From: Aestuariibius violaceus
GTDB lineage: Bacteria > Pseudomonadota > Alphaproteobacteria > Rhodobacterales > Rhodobacteraceae
Direction of reading: 5' to 3'
DNA: 64,000 nucleotides
NCBI RefSeq assembly: GCF_040779325.2
Contig: NZ_JBFONT020000001.1
Location: 310,001-374,000 of the forward strand
The notes under the pieces are model-generated. The model was not told the origin of the DNA, searched no databases, and worked only from the letters and a program-made list of their open reading frames with translations. This document shows positions 15,437-23,369 of this stretch, in pieces; the first letter of the stretch is position 1; every line of letters starts with the position of its first letter. The position numbers and the translations under genes are program-made.

Positions 15437-16602
15437 TAGGGAAGCCCCACATAATTGATCGCCATCGCCGCCTGGGCGGACTTGCTATCCGCCAGAAACT
15501 CCAGCTCTGCCCGCTGCATCCGCAGATCGAACGCGCTCTGATCCGCCGTCCGGTGCATCAGCGCGCTGAACCACCACGAAAACCGCTCCACCTTCCAGAC
15601 CCGCGCCAGGGCCCGCTCGGAATAAAGATCGATCCCCTCCGCATCGCCCTCCTCATAGAACTGCCTGAGCGCATGATAGAGGTAATGCACATCCGATGCC
15701 GCCGTATTCAGCCCCTTGGCCCCGGTCGGCGGCACCACATGGGCGGCATCCCCGCAGAGGAACAGCCGCCCCCACCGCATCGGCTCTGTCACGAAGGACC
15801 GGAGCGGCGCGATCGACTTCTCGATCGACGGCCCCGTCACCAGCTTGTCCGCCGCCTCCTCCGGAATGCGCCGCTTGAGCTCCGTCCAGAAATCATCGTC
15901 TGACCAATCGCCGGGATGATCCGACAGGGAACACTGGATGTAATACCGGCTCAGCCCTGGATTGCGCATGGAACACAGCGCGAAGCCGCGGGCGGAATTC
16001 GCATAGATCAGCTCGTCATCCACCGGCGGCGTCTCGGACAGCACGCCGAGCCAGCCATAGGGATAGACCTTCTCGTATTCCGTCCGCACATCCTCGGGGA
16101 TGGTCTTGCGGCTGACCCCGTGGAAGCCATCGCACCCGGCGACGAAATCGCAGTCGATCCGCCGCGCCTCGCCCTGGGCGGTAAAGGTCACGTAAGGCCG
16201 CTCCCCCTCCAGATCGCACAGCTCGACCCCTTCGACCTCGAAAATCGTCTCGGCCCCCGCCGCCTCGCGCGCGTCATACAGATCCCGCGTCACCTCGGTC
16301 TGGCCGTAGACGACGACCGGCACGCCGGTATGCTCCGTGAAATCCACGCGGAACATGCCACCGTCATGGGCGATCAGCGTGCCGTCATGGACGATCCCCT
16401 CCCGGTGCAGGCGGTCGGCCACGCCGGCCTCCTCCATCAGCCGGACGAAGCCCTGTTCCAGCACCCCGGCCCGGATCCGGCCCAGAACATAGTCCCGCGT
16501 CTTCCGCTCCAGCACGACGGCCTCGATTCCGTGGCGATGCAAAAGCTGCCCCAGCAAAAGCCCCGACGGCCCGCCGCCAATGATCACGACCTGAACCCGC
16601 AT
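15433..16602 (-). CDS. pobA: 4-hydroxybenzoate 3-monooxygenase
   Basis: This 389-residue class A flavoprotein hydroxylase starts at the ATG preceded by GGAGG. The Rossmann motif GGGPSGLLLG follows the start, the DG motif is FVAGCDGFHG, and the second FAD motif is GRLFLCGDAAHVVPPTGAKG. The mid-protein segment YGQTEVTRDLYDAREAAG and the C-terminal ALMHRTADQSAFDLRMQ match PobA closely. It converts 4-hydroxybenzoate to protocatechuate with NAD(P)H and O2, feeding the dioxygenase encoded downstream. It is the first gene of a five-gene overlapping operon. A short palindrome at 16672-16683 lies about 70 bp upstream. Confidence 0.95.
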   Translation of the reverse strand: MRVQVVIIGGGPSGLLLGQLLHRHGIEAVVLERKTRDYVLGRIRAGVLEQGFVRLMEEAGVADRLHREGIVHDGTLIAHDGGMFRVDFTEHTGVPVVVYGQTEVTRDLYDAREAAGAETIFEVEGVELCDLEGERPYVTFTAQGEARRIDCDFVAGCDGFHGVSRKTIPEDVRTEYEKVYPYGWLGVLSETPPVDDELIYANSARGFALCSMRNPGLSRYYIQCSLSDHPGDWSDDDFWTELKRRIPEEAADKLVTGPSIEKSIAPLRSFVTEPMRWGRLFLCGDAAHVVPPTGAKGLNTAASDVHYLYHALRQFYEEGDAEGIDLYSERALARVWKVERFSWWFSALMHRTADQSAFDLRMQRAELEFLADSKSAQAAMAINYVGLPY

Positions 16603-16671
16603 GCTGTCCTCCCGCCGCAAGCTTAGCCGAGAGGTTTGAGGGACCGAAAGGCCTGAAAGACTCTAACAATG

Positions 16672-16683
16672 GTTGCCGGCAAC
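16672..16683. promoter_or_regulatory. 12-bp perfect palindrome upstream of pobA
   Basis: GTTGCCGGCAAC reads identically on both strands. It lies 70-81 bp upstream of the pobA start, in the 231-bp divergent region shared with the PstS-OmpA gene. It could be the binding site of a PobR-type regulator. No regulator gene is adjacent in this window, so this is a motif-level suggestion only. Confidence 0.35.
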
Positions 16684-16833
16684 TGCAGCCTATCAACCCC
16701 GGATCAGGGATTAATAAGAATTATTTTTCAACCACCACCTCTCGCCAACCTTTCGCCCGATTCCTCGGCATAGTCTGAACATCAAGACCGGCGTGTGTTG
16801 CTTGGTCTTTCGTGAGTGAAAGAGGTAACGAGT

Positions 16834-18453
16834 ATGCTGTCCAAAAGGCTCGACACATCCCTCCGCGCGCTGGCCATGGCCACGGCGGTCGCCGCAGGCG
16901 CGGCAATTCCAGCAAACGCCCAGGACAAGCCGACGATCGAATTGCGCACGCCCGATGGCACTATCAGCGTCACTGGAGAGCTGATGGAATTCGCAGACGG
17001 CTATTATGTCGTCCGGTCCAATCTCGGTATGCTGCGTCTTGATTCCCGCAGCGTCGACTGCATCGGCGTGCTGTGCCCCGCCGCCTTCCCGACCAACGAT
17101 CCGAATTTCGGCATCTACGGCTCGCGTACCGTCGGCACGACGCTGATCCCGAACCTGCTGCGCGGCTACGCCAAGAGCGTCGGCGCCAGCTATGAGATCA
17201 TCCCGACCGAAGAACCGGCAGAGCGTGTGGTGCGCCTGACGAACCCCGACGGATCGCTCCGCGCGCAGATCGACCTGCAGACCCGCGGCTCGGGCAGTGC
17301 CTTCCCGGCGCTCGCCGAAGGGGTCGCCGCGATCGGCGTCGCCGACCGGCGGATGAAGGACAGCGACGTCGCCAAGATCGCCGCCGCGGGCATTCCCGAC
17401 CTGCGCGACACCCGCGGCGAGACCGTCCTGGGCGTCGACGGCATCGTGCTGATCACCCATCCCGACAATCCCGTCCGCAACCTGTCGTCGGACGAGGTCG
17501 CCAGGATCTTCTCGGGCGAGATCACCAACTGGCTGGAACTCGGCGGCGGCAATTACCCGATCACCGTCAATTCCTTTGGCGAAGGCTCAGGCGACCGGGC
17601 CGTGCTGCTCGACGCGCTGGTGCGGCCCACGGGCCGCGACGAAAAGCAGGACGTCATCCGGTGGAGCGCCTATCAGGACCTCGTCGATGCCGTCATGGCC
17701 GACCGCGGTGGCATCGGCTATGTGGGCCGGTGGCTCGCGCGCACCAACGATGTGAACCTGCTCGACGTGCGGGAAGAGTGCGGGCTGCTGTCCCCACCCA
17801 CCGACTTCCGCATGAAGATCGAAGGCTATTCCCTGTCGCGGCGGCTCTATGCCTATACCCGCCCGGGCCTGATGCACCCCGAGGCGCGCGCCTTCCTCGA
17901 CTGGACGCTGACCAAAGAGGCGCAGCCCTATATCAAGGAAGCACACTTCATCGACCGCGAACTCGAACGGATGCGGCTTGAGGATATGGGCATGATGCTG
18001 GTCCATACCGCTGCGGTAGAACCCGATTTCAACGGCGCCCAGTATTCCAACATGATGCAGCAGCTGCGCGGGGCCGACCGGCTGAGCGTGTCGTTCCGGT
18101 TCAATTCCGGCTCCAGCGTGCTCGACGTGGAATCGATCCGCAATATCCAGGAGATCGGCGACCGGATCGAAGCGGGAGAGTTCGAAGGGTTCGAATTGAT
18201 GCTCGTGGGCTTTGCCGACTCGATCGGCGATCAGGCCCGGAACACGCAGCTGGCGATGAACCGCGCGCTTGCAGTGCGCGAGATTCTGGCCCGCAACCTG
18301 TCAAGCCGGGCGCTGCGCAGCATCGATCTGGTTCCCGTCAGTTATGGGGAGCTTCTGCCCCTCTCGTGCAATGGCGATGATGCAGGCCGCGCCCGCAATC
18401 GCCGGGTCGAGCTTTGGCTGCGGCTACCCGATACCCGCACCAGCCTTCGTTAG
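16834..18453 (+). CDS. Phosphate-binding-like periplasmic protein fused to OmpA domain
   Basis: This 539-residue protein uses the ATG at 16834, which has AGAGG eight bases upstream; an in-frame GTG is 18 bp earlier. A signal peptide cleaves after about residue 30 (AIPANAQ). Residues about 85-350 resemble a PstS-type phosphate-binding fold (FGIYGSRTVGTTLIPNLLRG, VLGVDGIVLITHP, FSGEITNW, GGIGYVGRW). Residues about 410-535 form an OmpA C-terminal domain (SVSFRFNSGSSVLD, GFADSIGD, NRRVELWL) that binds peptidoglycan. The fusion would tether a ligand-binding domain to the cell wall, perhaps for phosphate capture or sensing. It is monocistronic, ending in tandem hairpins. Confidence 0.85.
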   Translation: MLSKRLDTSLRALAMATAVAAGAAIPANAQDKPTIELRTPDGTISVTGELMEFADGYYVVRSNLGMLRLDSRSVDCIGVLCPAAFPTNDPNFGIYGSRTVGTTLIPNLLRGYAKSVGASYEIIPTEEPAERVVRLTNPDGSLRAQIDLQTRGSGSAFPALAEGVAAIGVADRRMKDSDVAKIAAAGIPDLRDTRGETVLGVDGIVLITHPDNPVRNLSSDEVARIFSGEITNWLELGGGNYPITVNSFGEGSGDRAVLLDALVRPTGRDEKQDVIRWSAYQDLVDAVMADRGGIGYVGRWLARTNDVNLLDVREECGLLSPPTDFRMKIEGYSLSRRLYAYTRPGLMHPEARAFLDWTLTKEAQPYIKEAHFIDRELERMRLEDMGMMLVHTAAVEPDFNGAQYSNMMQQLRGADRLSVSFRFNSGSSVLDVESIRNIQEIGDRIEAGEFEGFELMLVGFADSIGDQARNTQLAMNRALAVREILARNLSSRALRSIDLVPVSYGELLPLSCNGDDAGRARNRRVELWLRLPDTRTSLR

Positions 18454-18458
18454 ACGGC

Positions 18459-18486
18459 TTTCCGTCTCCGGGGAGGGAGACGGAAA
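18459..18486 (+). terminator. Stem-loop after the PstS-OmpA gene
   Basis: TTTCCGTCTCC (18459-18469) pairs perfectly with GGAGACGGAAA (18476-18486) around a 6-nt loop, six bases after the stop codon. The A/T-flanked stem suggests a rho-independent terminator on the plus strand, although only a short T stretch follows. Confidence 0.65.
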
Positions 18487-18488
18487 TG

Positions 18489-18524
18489 GACGGCACCGCG
18501 ATCGTCGAACCTCGCGGTGCCGTC
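18489..18524 (+). terminator. Second perfect 12-bp stem-loop
   Basis: GACGGCACCGCG (18489-18500) pairs perfectly with CGCGGTGCCGTC (18513-18524) around a 12-nt loop, only 2 bp after the preceding stem. Such tandem stems may reinforce termination or protect the mRNA 3' end. Confidence 0.55.
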
Positions 18525-18595
18525 CTCATGTCTGGACGCTTTGTCTAAACGGCGCGCCTGCGGCGCATGCGACATCTTGCGTTCGCCACGCAGGC

Positions 18596-18650
18596 CCAAG
18601 GGGGCGCTGCCCCCTTGGATCCCCCGAAGTATTTTCGGCAAGGTGAGGAG
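18596..18650 (+). repeat. Dispersed hairpin-plus-conserved-tail repeat, copy 1
   Basis: A perfect 10-bp stem with a 3-nt loop, CCAAGGGGGC/GCCCCCTTGG (18596-18618), is followed by a 30-nt tail (18621-18650). The tail matches a second copy at 30780-30751 on the opposite strand in 28 of 30 positions. The stretch 18454-18872 contains no gene; besides this repeat and the hairpins listed it shows nothing else recognisable. Confidence 0.75.
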
Positions 18651-18839
18651 GAGGCATCGTCTATGATCTGAAGACAGTAGCTGCGGTTCGGCCAGGAATT
18701 GTCTTGGGGCGTTGCGCGTACGGAGGGTTAATGGGGGCATTTCGCCCCGGGGGAGTCCGACGAAAAGCCGACCGAATGCCGACATGGCGTTTTTTCGGGA
18801 AATCAGGAGGTTAAGGCCGATTCGCCCGGATGTCGAAGA

Positions 18840-18860
18840 AGGCCCGGATAAGCCGGGCCT
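18840..18860 (-). terminator. Terminator hairpin for the DUF2853 gene
   Basis: AGGCCCGG (18840-18847) and CCGGGCCT (18853-18860) form a perfect 8-bp stem with a 5-nt loop, 12 bases past the stop of the minus-strand gene. On that strand it is followed by TTCTTCG, a weak T-rich tract. Confidence 0.6.
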
Positions 18861-18872
18861 AATATGTCCGGG

Positions 18873-19214
18873 TCAGGCGTAGACGCCTTCCTTGCCGAAG
18901 TGCTTGACCAGCAGGTAATAGACCACCACGCGGTACTTGTTGCGGTTGGAATGGCCGTAGGTGTCCATCACCTTCTGGATCCCGCCCATCAGACTGTCGC
19001 TTTCGGGTAAGCCCAGCTTTTTCTTCAGGAAATTCTCTTTGACCGTGTTCAGTTCGTCCGTGCTGCTGGAAGCGACGGTAGAACTGTCGGCGTTATAGAT
19101 GGAGGGGCCGGCGCCGATCGTGACCTTTGTCAGAAGGTCCATATCCGGTTCCACGCCACATTTCTCACGCAGATCCGCGGCGTATTTCTCGATCAGCTCG
19201 TCACGCTTGCTCAT
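18873..19214 (-). CDS. DUF2853 family protein
   Basis: This 113-residue, mostly helical, highly charged cytoplasmic protein starts MSKRDELIEKYAADLREKCG. It has the segments LTKVTIGAGPSIYNADSSTV and YRVVVYYLLVKHFGK, which I recognise as the DUF2853 family common in alphaproteobacteria. The family has no assigned function. Length is normal. It stands alone between a gene-free hairpin region and the extensin-like gene, with its own terminator hairpin, so it is probably monocistronic. Confidence 0.85.
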   Translation of the reverse strand: MSKRDELIEKYAADLREKCGVEPDMDLLTKVTIGAGPSIYNADSSTVASSSTDELNTVKENFLKKKLGLPESDSLMGGIQKVMDTYGHSNRNKYRVVVYYLLVKHFGKEGVYA

Positions 19215-19334
19215 TGGTGTCTCCCACCTGTCTGGTCCCTGTTCGGGGACGTTGCCCCATTAGATCAGGCCCGCTCAGGCGGTGCCCGCCGGAACTCTAA
19301 AGCGGTTTACGGCATCGCGTCAAAGGAAACGATC

Positions 19335-20009
19335 TCAACGACATAGCCCCCATCCCCGGTTCTGGAGATGGAAGTGATCGGCGTGAAGCGCGTTGTAATC
19401 GGGCCCCAGAACAGTGCCGAACCAGCGGCAGGCGGCCTCCCCCGCAGCGGCGAGTTCCGGTCCCCAGTCGCCGGGCAGGCGATAGATGCGGCCATCCGCG
19501 AAACCGATGCTCCGGACGTCCACGGCGGCCGCTGTGGCATGGGTCGACATGCGGTTTCCGGTGCCGGTCGACGTGCGGATGGCGCGGCAGGAATAGCTGC
19601 CGACATGTTCGATATAGGTGGCGTCCGGCAGGCCGTGCTGGACCCACATCGCGAGGCGCAGCGCAGTTTCGCATTGCGTATCAAGAGGTTGGCTGAGACG
19701 CGCGCCGATGCTCTGCAGGCGCACGTTGTTGGGGATGCCGCAGCCTTCCTGATAGGCTTCGACATCGGGAAGGGGCTCGAACGCGGCGCCGCTCGTGGCA
19801 AGCGCAGTGAGGCAGGCCTCCCGGTCCCGGATGGTGCGCTGAAGTTTCCAGCGGGTCGCGGCGGTCACGGGATCCTGCACATCAAGCGGCGCCGCCGGGT
19901 TCCAGGCAGGCGGCAGCGGCGTTGCGGGATGGTGCAACACCCGCTCCACCCCCACCACCAGCAGAAGCAGGCAGACCGTCGCGAGGACGATCACACGGAA
20001 ATGGCGCAT
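19335..20009 (-). CDS. Extensin-like C-terminal domain protein
   Basis: This 224-residue protein has an N-terminal membrane anchor or uncleaved signal (residues 5-24) and an extensin-like domain (PF06904 type). Conserved features are GCGIPNNVRLQSIGARLSQP, the RMSTHATAAAVDV segment and the C-terminal HADHFHLQNRGWGLC. The His/Asp pattern (STHATAAAVDV, HADHFH) resembles the metal site of LAS-type peptidoglycan peptidases, so a cell-wall hydrolase role is plausible but unproven. It starts 4 bp after ahcY and is probably its operon partner. Confidence 0.87.
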   Translation of the reverse strand: MRHFRVIVLATVCLLLLVVGVERVLHHPATPLPPAWNPAAPLDVQDPVTAATRWKLQRTIRDREACLTALATSGAAFEPLPDVEAYQEGCGIPNNVRLQSIGARLSQPLDTQCETALRLAMWVQHGLPDATYIEHVGSYSCRAIRTSTGTGNRMSTHATAAAVDVRSIGFADGRIYRLPGDWGPELAAAGEAACRWFGTVLGPDYNALHADHFHLQNRGWGLCR

Positions 20010-20013
20010 CGCC

Positions 20014-21408
20014 CTAGTAGCGGTAGTGCTCGGGCTTGAACGGTCCCTCGGGCTTCACCCCGATATAGGCCGCCTGGTCGGGGTCGAGCGGCGTCAGCTT
20101 GACACCGATCCGGTCGAGATGCAGGCGCGCAACCTTTTCGTCGAGATGCTTGGGAAGGATGTAGACGTCGTTGTCATACTCGTCTCCCTTGGACCAGAGC
20201 TCGATCTGCGCAAGTACCTGATTTGTAAAACTCGCGGACATCACAAAGGACGGATGCCCGGTCGCGTTGCCGAGGTTCAGAAGGCGCCCTTCGGACAGCA
20301 GGATGATCCGGTTGCCCGAAGGCATCTCGATCATATCCACCTGATCCTTGATGTTGGTCCACTTGTGGTTCTTGAGGTTCGCGACCTGGATCTCGTTGTC
20401 GAAATGACCAATGTTTCCGACAATCGCCATGTCCTTCATCTCACGCATGTGCTCGATGCGGATCACGTCCTTGTTGCCGGTCGTGGTGATGAAAATGTCA
20501 GCCGTATCAACGACATCCTCAAGCAGAACCACCTCGAACCCGTCCATCGCCGCCTGCAGCGCACAGATCGGATCGACCTCGGTCACCTTCACCCGCGCCC
20601 CCGCCCCACGCAGGCTCGCGGCAGAGCCCTTGCCCACGTCGCCATAACCGCAGACCACGGCAACCTTGCCGGCCATCATTGTGTCGGTCGCGCGGCGGAT
20701 CCCGTCGACAAGGCTTTCGCGGCAGCCATACTTGTTGTCGAATTTCGACTTCGTGACGCTGTCGTTCACGTTGATCGCCGGGAAGGGCAGCCCGCCGTCT
20801 TTTTTCAACTGATACAAGCGGTTGACCCCGGTGGTCGTCTCCTCCGTGACCCCTTGGATCGCGTCGCGCTGGCGGGTGAACCAGCCAGGAGAGGATGCCA
20901 AGCGCTTCCGGATCTGGGCAAAAAGCGCCTCTTCCTCCTCGGATTTTGGAACGGCGATCAGGTCCTCCTCGCCCGCCTCTACCCGCGCGCCAAGCAGGAT
21001 GTAGAGCGTCGCATCGCCCCCGTCGTCGAGGATCATGTTCGCCGGTTCATCGCCGAAATCGAAGATCTTGTCGGCGTAGTCCCAGTATTCCTCCAACGTC
21101 TCGCCCTTGATCGCGAAGACCGGCACGCCCGCCTCGGCAATCGCGGCGGCAGCATGATCCTGGGTGGAGAAGATGTTGCAGGATGCCCAGCGGACATCGG
21201 CGCCGAGGGCTGTCAATGTCTCTATCAGCACCGCGGTCTGCACCGTCATGTGCAGAGATCCGGCGATCCGAGCACCTTTCAATGGCTTGCTCTCGCCATA
21301 CTCTTCGCGCAGCGCCATCAGGCCTGGCATTTCGGTCTCGGCGATGTCGAGTTCCTTGCGGCCATAGGCGGCAAGCGAAAGATCCTTGACGATAAAGTCC
21401 TTGGGCAT
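20014..21408 (-). CDS. ahcY: Adenosylhomocysteinase
   Basis: This 464-residue NAD-dependent enzyme hydrolyses S-adenosylhomocysteine to adenosine and homocysteine. Conserved segments are ARIAGSLHMTVQTAVLIETL, ASCNIFSTQDHAAAAI, the NAD-binding GYGDVGKGSAASLRG, and NIGHFDNEI; the C-terminus ends in the canonical KPEHYRY. It contains the about 40-residue insert typical of proteobacterial forms (VEAGEEDLIAVPKSEEEE). It follows cycA across a clear terminator. Its position beside the bacteriochlorophyll genes makes sense because BchM methylation generates S-adenosylhomocysteine. Confidence 0.97.
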   Translation of the reverse strand: MPKDFIVKDLSLAAYGRKELDIAETEMPGLMALREEYGESKPLKGARIAGSLHMTVQTAVLIETLTALGADVRWASCNIFSTQDHAAAAIAEAGVPVFAIKGETLEEYWDYADKIFDFGDEPANMILDDGGDATLYILLGARVEAGEEDLIAVPKSEEEEALFAQIRKRLASSPGWFTRQRDAIQGVTEETTTGVNRLYQLKKDGGLPFPAINVNDSVTKSKFDNKYGCRESLVDGIRRATDTMMAGKVAVVCGYGDVGKGSAASLRGAGARVKVTEVDPICALQAAMDGFEVVLLEDVVDTADIFITTTGNKDVIRIEHMREMKDMAIVGNIGHFDNEIQVANLKNHKWTNIKDQVDMIEMPSGNRIILLSEGRLLNLGNATGHPSFVMSASFTNQVLAQIELWSKGDEYDNDVYILPKHLDEKVARLHLDRIGVKLTPLDPDQAAYIGVKPEGPFKPEHYRY

Positions 21409-21494
21409 GGCGTCCTCCGGTCTGGGGTCGGGCCTGCCCTAGCACCCGGCCTTCATCATCGCAATGCGGCAGAGCAGCGTTCTGTAAAAACGAA

Positions 21495-21517
21495 AAAGCC
21501 GCCCGACGGGCGGCTTT
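21495..21517 (-). terminator. Rho-independent terminator after cycA
   Basis: AAAGCCGCCC (21495-21504) pairs perfectly with GGGCGGCTTT (21508-21517) across a 3-nt loop. On the minus strand the stem runs straight into a TTTTT tract, giving a classical intrinsic terminator. It ends the photosynthesis super-operon downstream of cycA and separates it from ahcY. Confidence 0.88.
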
Positions 21518-21539
21518 CCTTATAGCTCTTTTGGAAAGT

Positions 21540-22046
21540 TCAGCTGCCGTCGCCGGCGGCATCCGCCTCAAACGCTTCCAGCTTCTCGCCTTCCATCGCG
21601 GGGCCGACGGACACAAGGTAGGCAAAGAGGTCATAGGCCTCCTGCTCGTCCCGTACGCGGTAGCTCATCTTGCCACGGGCACGACGGTCGTCCAGCGCCT
21701 CCCGAATCCAGCCGGTCGGATCCTGGACGTAGGCGACGAACGCCTCTTCGGTCCAGCGCGTGCCTTGCTCGTTCAGCGCGAGAAGACCATCGGAGTAGCG
21801 GAAATCCTCTTCCTGTCCGATCAGCTCGTAAGCAACGCCGTACTGGTTCGGGCCGGTGCGGGCATTGCGCCCGGCGATAGTCTCGCCCTCTTCGTCCACG
21901 ATCACGTGGCACGCGACACATTGGCGGTTGAACTGCTCTTCTCCGGCTGCCGGATCACCCTGGAGGCCGGATAGGTCGACATCACCTTGGGCGAAAGCAG
22001 GCCCAGCGAAAAGGGCCGCTGCAGCGGCAATCGCAAAGTGTTTCAT
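21540..22046 (-). CDS. cycA: Cytochrome c2-type periplasmic cytochrome
   Basis: This 168-residue protein has a Sec signal peptide cleaved near residue 20 (GPAFA/Q). It has one haem c site, CVACH at residues 43-47, and an axial methionine in GKMSYRV (M127). Soluble class I cytochromes of this type (c2, c-551) shuttle electrons from the bc1 complex to the photosynthetic reaction centre. The position after hemA at the end of the bch/puh operon matches cycA of phototrophic Rhodobacterales. The acidic C-terminal tail (EADAAGDGS) is unusual but short. It ends in a strong terminator. Confidence 0.9.
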   Translation of the reverse strand: MKHFAIAAAAALFAGPAFAQGDVDLSGLQGDPAAGEEQFNRQCVACHVIVDEEGETIAGRNARTGPNQYGVAYELIGQEEDFRYSDGLLALNEQGTRWTEEAFVAYVQDPTGWIREALDDRRARGKMSYRVRDEQEAYDLFAYLVSVGPAMEGEKLEAFEADAAGDGS

Positions 22047-22154
22047 GGTCTCTCCCTTGCTTTTTCTGCGGCTAGGTCAGCCACGTCTTTTTGCGCACGT
22101 AGTCCCGCTTAGGGTGCGGTCCAGTGCAATCTTCTGTCAGATTGTCATGCAATA

Positions 22155-23369
22155 TCAAGCAACCGCATGTGACAGAGCGCACTGCTTCCAAAGCTCGGAT
22201 AGAGCGGTGACAAGATGGTCGATATCCGCGTCGGAATGGAGCGGCGAAGGCGTGAAACGCAACCTCTCCGTTCCCTTCGGCACGGTAGGATAATTGATGG
22301 GCTGCACATAGATACCCCATTGATCCATCAGGAAATCCGAGATCATGCGGCACTTCACCGGGTCCTTGATCATCACTGGTACGATGTGGCTGTCGTTCTG
22401 CAGATGGGGGATGCCCTGGGCATCAAGCGCCGCGCGAAGTCTCGCCACCTGTCGGCGTTGCCTTGCCCGTTCCGAATGGCTGACCTTGAGATGCGCGATG
22501 GAGGTCCTGGCGGCCGCAGCCACGGCGGGCGGCAGCGCAGTCGTGAAGATGAAGCCGCTCGCAAAGCTGCGGATGAAATCGCAAAGCGCGGCAGAGCCGG
22601 TAATGTAACCGCCGACCACGCCGAATGCCTTGCCCAGTGTCCCTTCGATCAGCGTGATCCGATCGGCGAGCCCCTCCTGTTCCGAGATGCCGCCCCCGCG
22701 CGGACCGTAGAGACCGACGGCGTGGACTTCGTCCAGATAGGTCATCGCGCCATAACGCTCGGCCACCTCAACGATCTCCGCAATGGGCGCGATATCACCG
22801 TCCATCGAGTAGACGCTTTCGAACGCGACGATCTTTGGCACATCCGCGGGCAGCATCCGCAGGTTCCGCTCTAGGTCCTCCACATCGTTGTGCTTCCAGA
22901 TGACCTTGGCGGCCCGCGAATGTCGGATCCCCTCGATCATCGAGGCGTGGTTGCCCGCATCGCTCAGGATCACGCAATCCTTCAGCCGGCTGCCGAGCGT
23001 CGAGAGCGCGGCCCAGTTTGAGACGTACCCCGAGGTGAAAAGAAGCGCCGCTTCCTTCCGGTGCAGATCCGCCAGTTCCGCCTCAAGCAGGAGGTGATCG
23101 TGGTTCGTGCCCGAGATATTGCGCGTTCCGCCCGCGCCCGTCCCACACCGCTGCACCGCCTCGCACATCGCCGCGATCACCGAGGGGTGCTGACCCATCC
23201 CAAGGTAATCGTTCGAACACCAGACAGTCACTTCCCGGACTCCATCGGAATGGTGGTTCGCTGCCCGCGGGAACTTTCCGCAAGCGCGCTCCAGATCCGC
23301 GAAGTAGCGATAGTTCCCCTCCGCCTTCAGGGCGTCGAGCTGGTTCTGAAACAGGGCGTCGTAATTCAT
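22155..23369 (-). CDS. hemA: 5-aminolevulinate synthase
   Basis: This 404-residue PLP enzyme condenses glycine and succinyl-CoA to 5-aminolevulinate, the first committed step of haem and bacteriochlorophyll synthesis in alphaproteobacteria. The active-site lysine is K247 in EGTLGKAFGVVGGY. Other family hallmarks are VWCSNDYLGMGQHP, GTGAGGTRNISGT and YLDEVHAVGLYG. Its ATG overlaps the puhE stop (ATGA), tying tetrapyrrole supply to the photosynthesis operon. Haem-only housekeeping demand would need either this gene or a second isozyme elsewhere. Confidence 0.97.
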   Translation of the reverse strand: MNYDALFQNQLDALKAEGNYRYFADLERACGKFPRAANHHSDGVREVTVWCSNDYLGMGQHPSVIAAMCEAVQRCGTGAGGTRNISGTNHDHLLLEAELADLHRKEAALLFTSGYVSNWAALSTLGSRLKDCVILSDAGNHASMIEGIRHSRAAKVIWKHNDVEDLERNLRMLPADVPKIVAFESVYSMDGDIAPIAEIVEVAERYGAMTYLDEVHAVGLYGPRGGGISEQEGLADRITLIEGTLGKAFGVVGGYITGSAALCDFIRSFASGFIFTTALPPAVAAAARTSIAHLKVSHSERARQRRQVARLRAALDAQGIPHLQNDSHIVPVMIKDPVKCRMISDFLMDQWGIYVQPINYPTVPKGTERLRFTPSPLHSDADIDHLVTALSELWKQCALSHAVA

